This document shows positions 45,290 through 56,393 of a DNA stretch of 64,000 nucleotides, in pieces. Source of the stretch: Agrypnia vestita. Its lineage: Eukaryota; Arthropoda; Insecta; Trichoptera; Phryganeidae. The first letter of the stretch is position 1; the number at the start of each line of letters is the position of its first letter. The notes below the pieces were generated by a model. It ran no database searches. It saw only the letters and a list, made by a program, of their open reading frames with translations, and was not told the origin of the DNA. The stretch lies in the NCBI GenBank assembly GCA_016648135.1, contig JADDOH010001995.1:62001-126000 (forward strand), given 5' to 3'. The translations under genes and the position numbers were made by a program.

Positions 45290-45940
45290 ACACAGGGTGT
45301 ACCAGAACTAGTCCACAATACTTTACATATTAAATAAAAAGTTCTTTCAATTGAAGTTTCCGATAGCAGATTTGCTACCACAAAATATTCAAAAGCTCAA
45401 AATCGACAACATGTTTTTAATACTGTCAATCTTTTATGAAATGTGTCTCCAAATTCTATGTATTTTTTTCAAGTCAACAAAGCCTGGGTAATTGTAGTGA
45501 ATGTGTAGTTTTTTCTTACATTTCCGTATTGGATATCTCTTGAAGGCCTTAACGAGACGTTCTTCGGCGAGAAGAACAGGGGATCCATTTGGGAATCAAT
45601 AATTATATATACGTGTATCGAGTCCATCATAATCCTTTTACCCGATAATGTTAGAATATTTCAGATGTTCTTTCACGAGCGAATTGTATTGCAACGGCTA
45701 GACTTAATTAAAAGTTAACGATCCTTAAGCATTGAAATTGAATTTCGTACCTTTGCTAGGAAACGAAATTTAAACTTTACAGACTTCGAGATCTGATTAG
45801 TCAAGGTTTATTTCTCTTTTGTATTCGGTTTAAATTAAGAAAATCGCTGGTGAGTTGTCTGAATATGCGTTTTAAAAATATATTTTCAAACTAATAAGTA
45901 AAACCATTCTAACCCCCAGTTGAACGCCATATAAGCAATA
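45290..45940. other. Possible decayed P1-related element, then intergenic
   Basis: TACACAGGGTGTACCAGAAC and TAGTCCACAATACTTTA at 45289-45328 resemble the left end of the P1 copy at 45942. No matching right end is seen. Confidence 0.35.
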
Positions 45941-45941
45941 C

Positions 45942-46393
45942 ATACAGGATATAACAGACCTAGTCCACAATACTATAGGTAAATTTTTGCTTTAATTAAA
46001 ATGTTCAAGCAACCATGATCTAATTTCAATTGGAGAAATGCGAAATCAAAATTTGCATTTTTTTTTCCAATATGTGTGACATATTTTTTGTAAAACATTA
46101 GACTATCATTACAGTAACTTACATTGAATATGAAAAATTCATTTCCTTTAATACAAGTTAAATAAACTAATAGAAACTTCCCAATTCCAATGTGAAAACA
46201 TTCCAATTGGAATTTCCGCAGGATTTTTATAATTTTATTTAATTTGTGAAACGGACATTTTTTTCGTAATCTATATATTGCGTAATTCCATAACTATTGA
46301 TATTAGGTCATGGTTGCTTGAACATTTTCGACTCATAATCAAGGCAGGAATCCACCTCTAAAGTATTGTAGACAAGCTCTGTTACATCTGTAT
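45942..46393. mobile_element. Palindromic MITE (family P1)
   Basis: The ends ATACAGGATATAACAGACC and its near-complement at 46375-46393 flank arms with AACCATGATCTAATTTCAAT, CATTACAGTAACTTAC and TTCGACTCATAATCAAGG, as in 8538-8920. More diverged than that copy. Confidence 0.65.
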
Positions 46394-46439
46394 ATAAGAT
46401 TCAGGGTAAAAATGTCTTAAATATATATTTAGGACGTTT

Positions 46440-46865
46440 TTACCCTGTTTTATAAATTTATAATTGGCTTCAAAATGGACCATCTTTATGTATCTGGATA
46501 ACATGGTCATATAAAGTTTTCTATTTCTATCACCTTGGTTACACAGCTTTCCTACTATTCTCTCGTTATTCATTTGTTCAACCAAGTCTATAAGTACATC
46601 TTTTTTTAAATCTATTCACACACTAAGGTCAGCTTTACATTTTTTTCTAATTTGTTTATTTTTATCATTATTTTTTTTTTAATCATAAAATGATTTGCCA
46701 CATATACGCATAAGGGATCTCATTTCTGTTATAGTCAGTCTATTTTTGTCCTCCAGGCTTTACTTATATCTGTGCGTCAATGTTGTTACCAGAATTCCAT
46801 TTTTACCGATAATTTTACCTCTTTCGACAAATTTTCAATATAAATTATTGCATTTGAAGCACTTA
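46440..46865 (-). pseudogene. LINE RT C-terminal fragment
   Basis: LVEQMNNERIVGKLCNQGDR corresponds to HVERMNEERIVKK-type tails. Upstream sequence parallels the 36775-37560 copy segment by segment, for example GTTGTTACCAGAATTCCATT. Heavily mutated. Confidence 0.6.
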
Positions 46866-47455
46866 AAATATTTATAAAAATACTAAAGAAATATTAAATA
46901 CATAAAAAGTGTATTTATTATAAAAGTAAAGAATCCACAAAAAAAATTTAGCCCATTAACACATTTGAAAATAAAAACACACTTGTTCTTTAGTTCTACT
47001 TCTTTAATTTTTGTGAAACGCAGGTGTTGATACCTATAAGAATTAAAAATAATAATGTTATCATATATAACAAGTTGTATACCTTTCCTCTTCCACATAA
47101 TACCTCTCCTTAAAATATTATTAGTATTTTAATAGAATTGTTTCTTACAATTGTACAAAAATATGAAAATCTACTTGTTCTTAAAATTAATAAGCTGTTC
47201 CTTTAAATAATTTTCACATAAATACAAATTATTGTTTAGAAAATAGTTAGATTGACAATGCTCTAATAAGTTAAAACTAGTCTCACAAAAAACAAACAAT
47301 TAGATCCAAGAAACAAGTGTGTTTTTATTTGATTATCGAGTTCTAAAAAATTATCTCCGAAACAATAAAAATTACTTAGCCCATTTCGACTGGAAAATGC
47401 TACTTTTTTCATTGGTTTATTTTAAAATGCAAATTCAGCGTGTTTTAAGCTTTTT
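46866..47455. other. AT-rich intergenic sequence
   Basis: Nothing recognised. Confidence 0.4.
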
Positions 47456-47848
47456 ACTCCCTTTATATTTACTTGTGGCGTCTGATTGATTGTTTGCTTG
47501 TCTGACAAAAAAATTTGGATCGATTTTTAACCCTTTTCCCGAGACCGAACCGAGCTGAAACTTTGTAAGCAGACTCGTGGCGACGATCAAAAAGATCTAT
47601 CAAATTTTTGTTAAAAAAAATAAGTATAGTATAATTTTGGATTTTTAGAAATTTTTAATGGTTTTTTCATACAACTTACTAAGTTGTATGGAGATTCCGA
47701 CGCATATGGTATACACTCAACCTGATTATAGTATAATTTTGGATTTTTGGAAATTTTTTATTACTCCCTTTCGTAGCGTCGCCCGACCGAAGCCCAACGC
47801 GTAGGTTAAGTGCCAAACCAGTTTCCACTAGTAAATGAGAAAGGGAGT
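47456..47848. mobile_element. MITE with ACTCCCTTT termini, second copy
   Basis: Inverted relative of 18779-19059 with TA flanks. A third internal ACTCCCTTT (about 47763) and an unrelated GC-rich 60-bp stretch suggest a small insertion or a rearranged end. Confidence 0.6.
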
Positions 47849-48565
47849 ATAATAAAAACTTGGTTTTTATGGATTAGTTTTTTATAGTTGATAATTTTGT
47901 AGGGTTTCTAAAATTGACTTAGCGCCTTCTTTCTGTAGATCCTTCATATTTCTTAAGGTGCTATTTATTTTGAATTTGAATTCATAAGTGATAAATGCCC
48001 ATCGGCTCACAAATTAAAATAATGTCGCTATCTTTGTCTAAAGACATCGTTTAATATTTCAGTAATGCTACCCCTTTGTAGTTTTGAATCGAAATCGGTT
48101 TTTGATTTACAACTGCTACCGATTATTATTTTTCAATAGAAACAACGTATAGAGACTATTTAAATAATGAATTTTAAAATGATGTGATGTATAGGTTAAT
48201 AATACCTTCGTGACTGCGGATTTTGAAGAAATTAATAAAAAGAGCTAAGTAATCAATATTCAAATAGCTTTTGCTTTTTGATCTGTCTGAAAAGTTTGTG
48301 AAAATCAAGGGGTAAACGATTAGCATAACGTCAACTAATATCATATTTAAAAAAATAAAAATACGCTCTTATAAAAAAATATGAAAGGGGAGAAAATATT
48401 TTTTTAACAGCCATGATGATGGGATCAATCACAGTACGTGCACATGTCAGTAAAACCGAAAGCCTGGGGCTGATATTAGCAATTTTTTGTATCTTTTTAT
48501 CATAGGTTTCAAAAGTATAACTATTTGAGTAGCACTGTGATTACAGAGTTTTACGTAGTAATGTG
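47849..48565. other. AT-rich intergenic sequence
   Basis: Nothing recognised. Confidence 0.4.
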
Positions 48566-48575
48566 AATGTACAGT

Positions 48576-48930
48576 TATTTTTTTTTTCAATTGATTGAGC
48601 AACATAGTAGATTGACATTGAAAAAAAAAAATTCATATTTTATTTGTATATATGTACTTTTATATGAGTAATTCCACCAATATGTTTCAGAAATTACCAT
48701 TCCATCATCAGCGAGTTGTATAACTGTAAGAATATCAGAATGAAATGTCTTTTGTTTCTTGTTTTTCTAAATTATTTGAAATTTAAAAAAAAATATTATT
48801 ACTGAAGTTCGTGATTACTCGCAAGTAATATTTTGTCAGTTATTCAACACCCTGATGATAGAATGGTAATTTTTGAAATTACTCATATAAAAGTAGATAT
48901 ATAAAAATAAAATAATCAAAATTTTTTTCA
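48576..48930. mobile_element. Retrozyme-like hammerhead element with 10-bp TSD
   Basis: Flanked by AATGTACAGT (48566-48575 and 48931-48940). Inverted arms (about 48617-48720 and 48848-48930) share TACTTTTATATGAGTAATT. They carry opposed hammerhead-like motifs, minus 48711-48678 and plus 48852-48876, the latter decayed (GAAAU). The spacer is about 130 nt, much longer than in the other copies. Confidence 0.7.
48678..48711 (-). ncRNA. Hammerhead-like motif
   Basis: CTGATGA (48711-48705), U, stem II GGAA/UUCU, GAAA (48688-48685), near-palindrome ACATAT, U, predicted cleavage before the G at 48678. Stem I pairing is poor. Confidence 0.45.
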
Positions 48931-48940
48931 AATGTACAGT

Positions 48941-49680
48941 CCATTTAATCTTGGTTTTATATATTGAAAAGTGGCACTTCTGTTTCTTTACAAGAGTGAA
49001 CATATCAAAAAACTACAAAAAAATATCATTCTTATCCCAGAAAAATATACAAAAAATGTCCAAATAAATACATAGGTATTTATACGCATTACCATGGCAA
49101 CCACTAAATGTTTTATAACTCATTTCATTATAGATGGCCACAAAAATGACAATGCTAACTAAACGGGGCATTCTCTGAAAAATTTAAAAATAAATTTTAT
49201 AAAATTTCAAAAATCTCAAAAAGCATAGGAATTGGCACAATGTAACTTGTCCAAGGGTATGCTGAAAGCACCTTGTCGATTCTCTAAGCCCCCGAGTCTA
49301 TTAGGACAAGGAGATGAATATGATGATGATGATGAAAATTTCAGTCTTAACGTACATAATCAATGTTTATATAAACCTAATCATACGATTGCTAATTGTT
49401 ATATCCTTTTTTTAAAATACGTTTACAGTTACACATTTCACGTCAAGTACAGTGTTAAGAAACCGTTTTCTTATAAATGCATTAACATTTAATTCTTTCC
49501 CCCTGTACATAAAACACACAAATGCAAAGTTAACACATCATCAAAAAATGCCATTTACAATAACTTAATTTTAAAAATCGTGAAAATATCAAAGAAGTCG
49601 GAACTGCATGGATATGAACCGACTACATTTTGAGCTTTGATACGGAGTACATCGGGTTGCCGGTGGTTGAACCCGCTAAT
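48941..49680. other. AT-rich intergenic sequence
   Basis: CCCGAGTCTATTAGGACAAG with a (GAT)n run at 49290-49340 looks like the extreme 3' end of a LINE tail. Otherwise nothing. Confidence 0.35.
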
Positions 49681-49684
49681 GGTG

Positions 49685-49765
49685 GACGTGCTTGTACGGG
49701 TGAGTGGTTGCGGGCTCGCCCACGGACACACATATCAGAGGTTCGATCTCCCGGCCGGTCGTAGA
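49685..49765 (+). mobile_element. Possible tRNA-derived SINE head
   Basis: B-box GGTTCGATCTC (49740-49750) lies about 37 nt after an A-box-like GGTGAGTGGTTG in a GC-rich stretch. No complete cloverleaf. SINE or tRNA remnant. Confidence 0.35.
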
Positions 49766-49769
49766 GTAA

Positions 49770-50404
49770 TTCCAATATTTGTTTTCATTAAAAGCGTCAT
49801 TTATTTAATGCAAACTCTAAGAATTGTAAGCCACTCAAATACGCAATACTGAATATTTATTTATTTATTATATACCTACCAATTAAATAATAATAATAAT
49901 ATTTGGATAATTTATATAGCGCCATTTTCGTGATTATGTGATGGCTAAAAAACTTAATTACTATTACTTGCATACTGTATGACATTTAAAAAAATGAGTT
50001 TGATGATTAAAACTATAGCTGAGAGGGCCAATAATAAGTAATTAGGTATTTTCACTATAATTAGGTATCAACACAGAGTGCATTTTTGGAGTGGAAAACA
50101 TTAGGTACTATTGTTGTAGCAGTATGATTCTACAGGTTTTTTTATGATTATCCTATAACTCCTGTTTTTTCCTTTCCTATCGTGAATCTCAGTCATTTCA
50201 TCAGATTTGACAGGATAAAAATCTTATCAACAGAACCGCACCATATACCTATAGACTAATGAGAGAGTCCATTAAAATATAAAAACATCCTAATTTCAAT
50301 GAAGACCACAGTTACAAACTATCAATTATTTGGCGCCCTGTTTTCACAACTTTGATTCCACCTTTAAGAGATGTCGTAGAAAAGCCCGAAGATGTATTAG
50401 TATA
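49770..50404. other. AT-rich sequence with half of a dispersed repeat
   Basis: Positions 50050-50160 match 34690-34800; the rest is unassigned. Confidence 0.4.
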
Positions 50405-51690
50405 TTAGGTCCTTACATATGAAATTGGCGTTTAGTATGGGAGGAACATAAAGCCGATTTTTTTTTATTATAATATATTTATTTAATCAAAGTATGTACC
50501 ATTGCTATCTATTCGCTTTTGTCATCTCATAGGTAGTTCATCGATCCCTTTACTAAAAAAACCATTCGGACGGGAATCAATAAAATCTTTGAAGGCGGTT
50601 TGGACTGCCCCATCGGAGTTGAATTTTTTCATTTGCAAGAAGTTATCAAAATTTCGAAAAAAATGGTAATCTGTTGGGGCAAGGTCCGGAGAGTACGGTG
50701 GATGTCTTAGACATTCCAATTGAAGCTCCTCTAATTTGGTAGCCGTCTGTTGTGCAGTGTGTGGTCTAGCGTTATTATGAAGCAGCAGTGGCCTAGAGCG
50801 ATTAACCAGCCTCGGTTGTTTAGCAGCTAGCTTTTCCATCATGGTTTGCAGTTGCTGACAATAAACATCTGCCTTAATCGTCTGGCCAGATTTAAGAAAG
50901 CTGTAGTGAACGACACCAGCACTAGTCCACCAAACGCTCACAAGTAACTTTTTTGGAGTCAATTTTCGCTTGGGGCATGGTTTGGCTGGTTCGGCAGGGT
51001 TCAGCCATTGCGATGAGCGCTTCCGATTATCGTACAGGATCCACTTTTCATCACAGGTAATGATTCGATTTAAAATCCCTTCATTATTGTGCCGGTTGAG
51101 TAATGCAACGCAGCAGTCAATGCGCGTTTGTTGATTTGCTTCACTCAATTCGTGAGGTACCCACCTTTCAAGCTTTTTCACCTTACCAATTTGCTTCAAG
51201 TGGATTAAAACAGTTTTATCACTAACACCGCAGCCTGCAGCTAACTCGGATGTGGTTTGCGATGGATCCGCTTCCACAATAGCCTTCAATTCTTCATTAT
51301 CAACTTTGGTCTCCGGCCGTCCACGGGGCTTGTTCTGCAGGTCGAAATTTCCAGAACGAAAACGTTGGAACCAAAAACGCACTGTGTTTTCTTTTGCGGC
51401 ACCGTCGCCGTACACATCATTAATCCTTCGAGCCGTTTCTGCAGCACTAGTGCCACGGTGGAACTCGTACTCGTAAATAACGCGATATTTCAAGTTTTTC
51501 ATTTTATAAACTGAGTGACGCAAAGAATAAAACAATTGGGGAAAGAACAAATGAATTATAATTTTCAAAACACAAATACATGAGTAAATAGCTGTATAAA
51601 TTTGGATTTGGAATTCCTAACCAAAGAGAAGATATGTGAGATCAAATTTGCCAGTACGGAAAAACGCCAATTTCATATGTAAGGACCTAA
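50405..51690 (-). mobile_element. Complete mariner transposon (1286 bp)
   Basis: Perfect-looking TIRs TTAGGTCCTTACATATGAAA at 50405 and its complement ending at 51690, flanked by TA on both sides (50403-50404 and 51691-51692). Length, TA duplication and a single transposase frame are typical of mariner. It sits between the two halves of a dispersed repeat, so it may have inserted into or near it. Confidence 0.95.
50522..51502 (-). pseudogene. Mariner transposase (DD34D), inactivated
   Basis: Start chosen at MKNLKYRVIYEYEF (51500-51502), which is closer to family N-termini than the upstream in-frame ATG at 51568. Order: paired-type HTH region (SAAETARRINDVYG, VRFWFQRFRSGNF), second HTH, then the DDE domain with TCDEKWILYDN (first Asp), LLLHNNARPHT and YSPDLAPTDYHFF (third Asp). 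The family has HDNARPH; here the second catalytic Asp is Asn (AAT for GAT near 50774), spaced 34 residues from the third. A TGA at 50522-50524 replaces the Trp of the family's RW; the frame would otherwise continue QKRIDSNGTYFD to a TAA at 50483. Both lesions fit G-to-A changes. Such a protein should bind TIRs but not cut. Confidence 0.95.
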
Positions 51691-52170
51691 TATATTGCAC
51701 ACTGGCGACCTCTGTTGTAGAATAATTGAACACTCCACAACAAAAGGCATATAATTTACGACCTCGGAAGAAATAATCAGTTCGGCCTACACCTCCACCA
51801 TAATAGGACGTTTTTCAAATGACGCTGGATAAGACTTCAGCGAAACATCGAGATCTGCCTCTCTGCAAAAAATACGGTTCGTATAAAATAACCATTTTAT
51901 TTAACACATAAATATGTCGAATGACCGTAATAATAACCTTAACGTCTTAAGTGTGTAGTTGTTTTTTGAGCTGTGGTTTAGCTGTCTGTTTATCTCAGTT
52001 TGTTTGGTAGTTTATTTAATAACTTTGGTACAACCACAGCGAAAGCACGGTACCAAATTATCTTGTCTAAAGATTAAAAAAAAATTCAATGGATGATAAG
52101 AGTATTTACCTATAGCATTTTGTAAATAAAATACTTCTAGTTAGTACAACATTTTAGTACAAGTTTAGAT
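51691..52170. other. AT-rich sequence with half of a dispersed repeat
   Basis: Positions 51945-52035 match 34810-34870. The rest is unassigned. Confidence 0.4.
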
Positions 52171-52175
52171 GGTAC

Positions 52176-52717
52176 TGTAACGATATTGGCCTATTCAAAT
52201 AGACATTGCTAAAAAATTATACGAAAATAAAAAAAAAGCTCATGATAAGGAGAAGCTCCACAATTCATAAATACTCTATAATTAAATATTTGCCGGGTAA
52301 GTAGGTGCAGACGAGCCTTTATTATTTCTGCGCGCGCGCGTGTAACGCATGCTTTATTTTATTTTTGACGAAACGGGCCAACCAAGGCGGTTGCCGGCGA
52401 GGCGGACTGAACCAATGAAAAACGTCCTAGGTGACATCACCGCTAGATGGTAGATGATTCAGAGACTAGGGGTATTACGGTGGGATGGTGAAATGGCGAG
52501 AAATTTTGACTATATAAGCCATACAAATTCGAGGAACGGCCTTGAGTCTTCAGCATCAACGTCGGCCGGAGGCCCTTGTGGAGAGAGGACCGAAATACCA
52601 TCAGTGAGGCAGAGAGGCGGTAACGGTAACTCGAAGATACAGCTAAGAACTTCCAATATTATTTATTTCTATTGCCTTTTATGTGTATTCAATTTGGAGC
52701 TCTTTTGGATCGTAACA
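52176..52717 (+). mobile_element. Possible solo LTR or pol II promoter block
   Basis: Begins TGTAACGAT and ends ATCGTAACA, an LTR-like inverted end pair. Inside are CCAAT (52412), TATATAAG (52511-52518) and TTCAGCATC about 40 nt later, in a GC-rich context unlike its flanks. No target duplication or primer-binding site is evident, so the ends may be coincidental. Confidence 0.3.
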
Positions 52718-52719
52718 AA

Positions 52720-53799
52720 TTTTGATACATGCTGTGAATTGTTTCGTTACGTATTTTGGACTTAGGGATAATTATTACTATACGCGCATCAGATTTAATA
52801 TATAATAAATCGTAATTTTGTGGCTGTGATAATCCAGCCGGCGATCTTTCATAATACTTATGTAATTTTCAAATACATCGCTGCCCAAACGGACAATCAT
52901 TTAAATTGATATCCATGTATTACCAAAGATATAAACGCTTTAAAATGGATTATTTTTACTATCGAAGTGTGTTTATTTTGTGGGACTTCGCGATTGCTTG
53001 CCTGATCTTGATTCAATTTGTAAGAGAGTTACTTACAAACGGATGTATCTTTATGCAAAGGAATTTTATGTTATCTGTACTGGCGATTGAATACACGGGT
53101 TACCGTGTGATTTGTCTAGTAGCAATATGATAATTATTGTATTGCATAAGTGGTGTGCAATCCGGTCTCCAAAAGTAGATCTCAAATAATATATTAGACT
53201 TTTAACAAATAAACTTTAAGTAAAATCGCTCTTAAAACTTATTCTTAAAGCCTTCTCTTTTAAACTTTCGATTCAAACTTCCTTCAAAAAAAAAAAAGCT
53301 TCACCTACAATACACCCTTACAGAAGCCAAACGTTACAGTACCTATACCTCTAGCTTAAGTCGCATCTCTAAAATATGGCGCTAGTTATAACATCGGCCA
53401 GAAAGATGGTAGAAATATGGCAAAATATCCCAGAAAACTCAAACCAGAAAACTCAAACCGAAAGAAAACCATAAGAAAAACAAGAGGCATTTTTTATTGT
53501 CGAAATTTTATGTCATTTTGATTCAAAATTATGAACGGAAACATGTTTTTATTGGATGACACGGCATACCTTTGGTACATATACATCATTTTCACGTTAA
53601 ATTCTGCTTTCAAGGTTTTAAGGCAATTTTTACATTAAATTAGGATCACCTGACATTTTTTTATTAAACACAGATATTAAAGTTTTGAATCATAATTTTT
53701 CAATTCTTTCGGCGGACTGCGATTCATTGTCCACGAGCTGAAATTTTTTTTATGTTTGAAATTAATAAATTGCTGATTTAAGGAACGTTTTATTTATAA
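52720..53799. other. AT-rich intergenic sequence
   Basis: Positions 53370-53470 hold a truncated copy of the 1075-1341 element's end (AAATATCCCAGAAAACT). No gene. Confidence 0.4.
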
Positions 53800-54345
53800 C
53801 TAGCTATTCGTATCCGACGTTGCACGGGTTAAGGTTAAGTTGAAAATAAATGTGTGGGGGGAAACAAAGGATTGATACATACGAACGGTATAGATTTGCA
53901 TCGAAAATATATCGGGGGGGGGGAAAGTAAAAGGGGAGGAAGGAAATGTCACCTTTGTTACCCGCCGGGTCCTAAAGAATAAGTTTACAAATTTTGAGTC
54001 CTATCGGTGGAATGTTATAGATTTGCATCGAAAATGTATCAGTAGGAGGGGTAGGAGTAAAGGGGAAGAGGGGAAATGTAGCCTACGTTACCCGCCAAGA
54101 CCTTAAGAATAAGTTTAAAAATTTTGAGTCCGATCGGTCAACCGGTACAGAACTGCATCGAAAATATATCAGCGGAGGGGAAGGGTTAAAATAATAGGGG
54201 GGAAATGTCGCCTATGTTACCCGCCGATTCCTAAAGCATACGTATGCAAAGTTTGAATCAAATCAGATAAACGGTATAGATTTGTATAGAGAACAGACAG
54301 ACAGACAGAGATGGACAGACAGACACTGAGTTTTATAGGTATAGA
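53800..54345 (-). mobile_element. Non-autonomous Helitron with tandem array, second copy
   Basis: Minus strand from TCTATACCTATAAAACTC (54345) to ACGAATAGCTAG (53800), between A and T. About three internal units of about 131 bp match those of 19549-20204. GACA microsatellite near the 5' end. Confidence 0.75.
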
Positions 54346-55737
54346 TGCAGCTCAAAAATTTTATATGCATTAAAATCGGCAGTTTTAAAAAAAATATTAC
54401 GACTGCTACTTAATTATTACTTAATTTTCTTGTTAACTCCCAAACTACTGGAAAAATATACGTATTTGATTGCACAGTTTTAAAAATAAATTTGTCAGAA
54501 TACAAAAAAATCGGCTTTGACCCAAATATCGTACCAAATAAACACAATTTACTTTAAATATTGAAAAAAAAAGTTTAAACATTATAGTTATACCAAAACA
54601 CAAAGTTACAAAACAATTGTTATGTTTGTAACGTTAACTTTGTGATTGGACATACTTCTTAAGTACAAAAAACTAACAAACTTGTAATAAATAACCCTAT
54701 TGATTGTTTTTAATGTCGACCGATTTCTGTACGCACGACAATAGTAAGTTATTAAATGTATTTATATTAATGATAAAAATAATCAATATTTAGTTTTATT
54801 TAAATTTAGAAGTTTTTTGACGTAAAGAACATATAAAAAATTTAACCGAAACACTGTACACATTAATGAAAAAGAGTTGTTGCCAATGTGGAAAATGTGG
54901 AAATATGTTTTTTTTCCACTGAAAATATAATAGATTGGAACACTGATATGCCGGTGCAGATATTCCACAGATACCCACAGACATTCGTGCAACCCATGTC
55001 ATGTCATGTCAAGTTGACTGTAGATTGAGATGTTGATAAATCATTACAAAAAAAGATTGATGTAAATATATATAATACATTACTTTTTATCATAACTTCC
55101 GTAGTCTTACTTAACACGATATTTTCAGTATATCTTTAAAAAATAATTGTTAGAATTTCTTTGAAACGGAATTTCCTACACCAGCGGAGTTCGAGTATTT
55201 TCGAAAAAAAAAACTCAATAATGAGACACAATTATAAAAAATACTTCTTTGGCATTTGTGCTGTGTTACATACCTTGCGTTTGAACATAGCTGGACAAAT
55301 GTTCATTCACATTTCGCCCTGCCCCATTACGATCGCAGTTTGGGTACCGTACGCATTTTGTTTAGAAATGTGTTTGGTCAATTATGTGGCTTTTATTTAT
55401 TTTCGTAGATGGCGGTAGTATGCCACCATACTTATTGTATAAAAACTTTGAATAAATATTTAATAATAATCACATAAATTACATAAAATTTGAGAATGTA
55501 AATTATTAAGGGTAGTTATTGTTTACATTAATTTAAAAAAATATATTTATTGGATAGTTTCTAAGATATAAACCAAAACATATCAAAGCTCCAACATCCA
55601 CACGCTTGACACCAGCCTCGCAACATATATGCAAAATCAGAAGCCTTAGCTCGTAGTGTGCGTCTTCGCTGTGATGGCACTTGCTGGACATTGATTTATG
55701 CTCCGCGCGCGCTCATTAGTCAAATGAAATTGCGCGC
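54346..55737. other. AT-rich intergenic sequence
   Basis: No gene or repeat recognised. Confidence 0.45.
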
Positions 55738-56143
55738 GTCTTATTTCCTGTTACGCATTTCCATCCTTTTTCAGGAAATCACATTCCAAAGATTGCAGGA
55801 AAGCGAGAGAGAATATGTTACACATCAGAAATACTTTATTTTGCCCTTTTTGAAGAAAAATGCTGTACTACAAAGATATAAAAAATAAACTTTCATTTAT
55901 AAATGAAAGATATATTGTTTATTTATACTCTTCGATCATCGTCTTATTTCCTGTTACGCATTTCCATCCTTTTTCAGGAAGTCACATTCCAAAGATTGCA
56001 GGAAAGCGAGAGAAAATATGTTACACATCAGAAATACTTTATTTTGCCATTTTTGAAGAAAAATGCTCTACTATAAAGATATAAAAAATAAACTTTCATT
56101 TATAAATGAAAGATATATTGTTTATTTATACTCTTCGATCATC
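55738..56143 (+). repeat. 203-bp tandem duplication
   Basis: Units 55738-55940 and 55941-56143 are nearly identical. Each holds the palindrome CTTTCATTTATAAATGAAAG and CTTCGATCATC at its end. Head-to-tail, two copies only, and recent by identity. Confidence 0.9.
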
Positions 56144-56220
56144 AGAATCAAAAACAACAGCTTCTTTTTAAAATATAATTTTGTCCCACACACAATAATA
56201 ATTACACAAATTATTAATTA

Positions 56221-56260
56221 CTACCATGGTTTCGGAAGGAGCAGTCCCTCTCATCATCAG
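56221..56260 (-). ncRNA. Hammerhead-like ribozyme (left arm)
   Basis: CTGATGA (56260-56254), U, irregular stem II, GAAA (56233-56230), 8-nt palindrome ACCATGGT (56230-56223), A17, predicted cleavage before the G at 56221. Stem I: CAU upstream with GUA downstream. Confidence 0.55.
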
Positions 56261-56304
56261 GTATAGTTAGTGACTATTAATACAACTTTTATTATTAACT
56301 ACAC

Positions 56305-56343
56305 CTGATGATGAGAGAGACGGCTCCTCTCGAAACTATAGTA
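56305..56343 (+). ncRNA. Hammerhead-like ribozyme (right arm)
   Basis: CTGATGA (56305-56311), U, stem II GAGAG/CUCUC (56313-56317 with 56327-56331), GAAA (56332-56335), 8-nt palindrome ACTATAGT (56335-56342), A17, predicted cleavage after 56343. Stem I: CAC upstream pairs with GUG downstream. Left and right copies differ in sequence but keep both helices. Confidence 0.65.
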
Positions 56344-56393
56344 GTGATTGATAACTCATATTGTGGGTTTAGTACAAAGTTAAAATAAAGTTA

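Larger units (their letters stand above)
56165..56393. mobile_element. Hammerhead inverted-repeat element
   Basis: Inverted arms meet near 56270-56300 and carry opposed ribozyme-like cores. The outer arms share ACTTTG and CCCACA.AATA boxes with other members. CAACAGCT at about 56147 and 56416 may be a short TSD but is not compelling. Confidence 0.65.
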
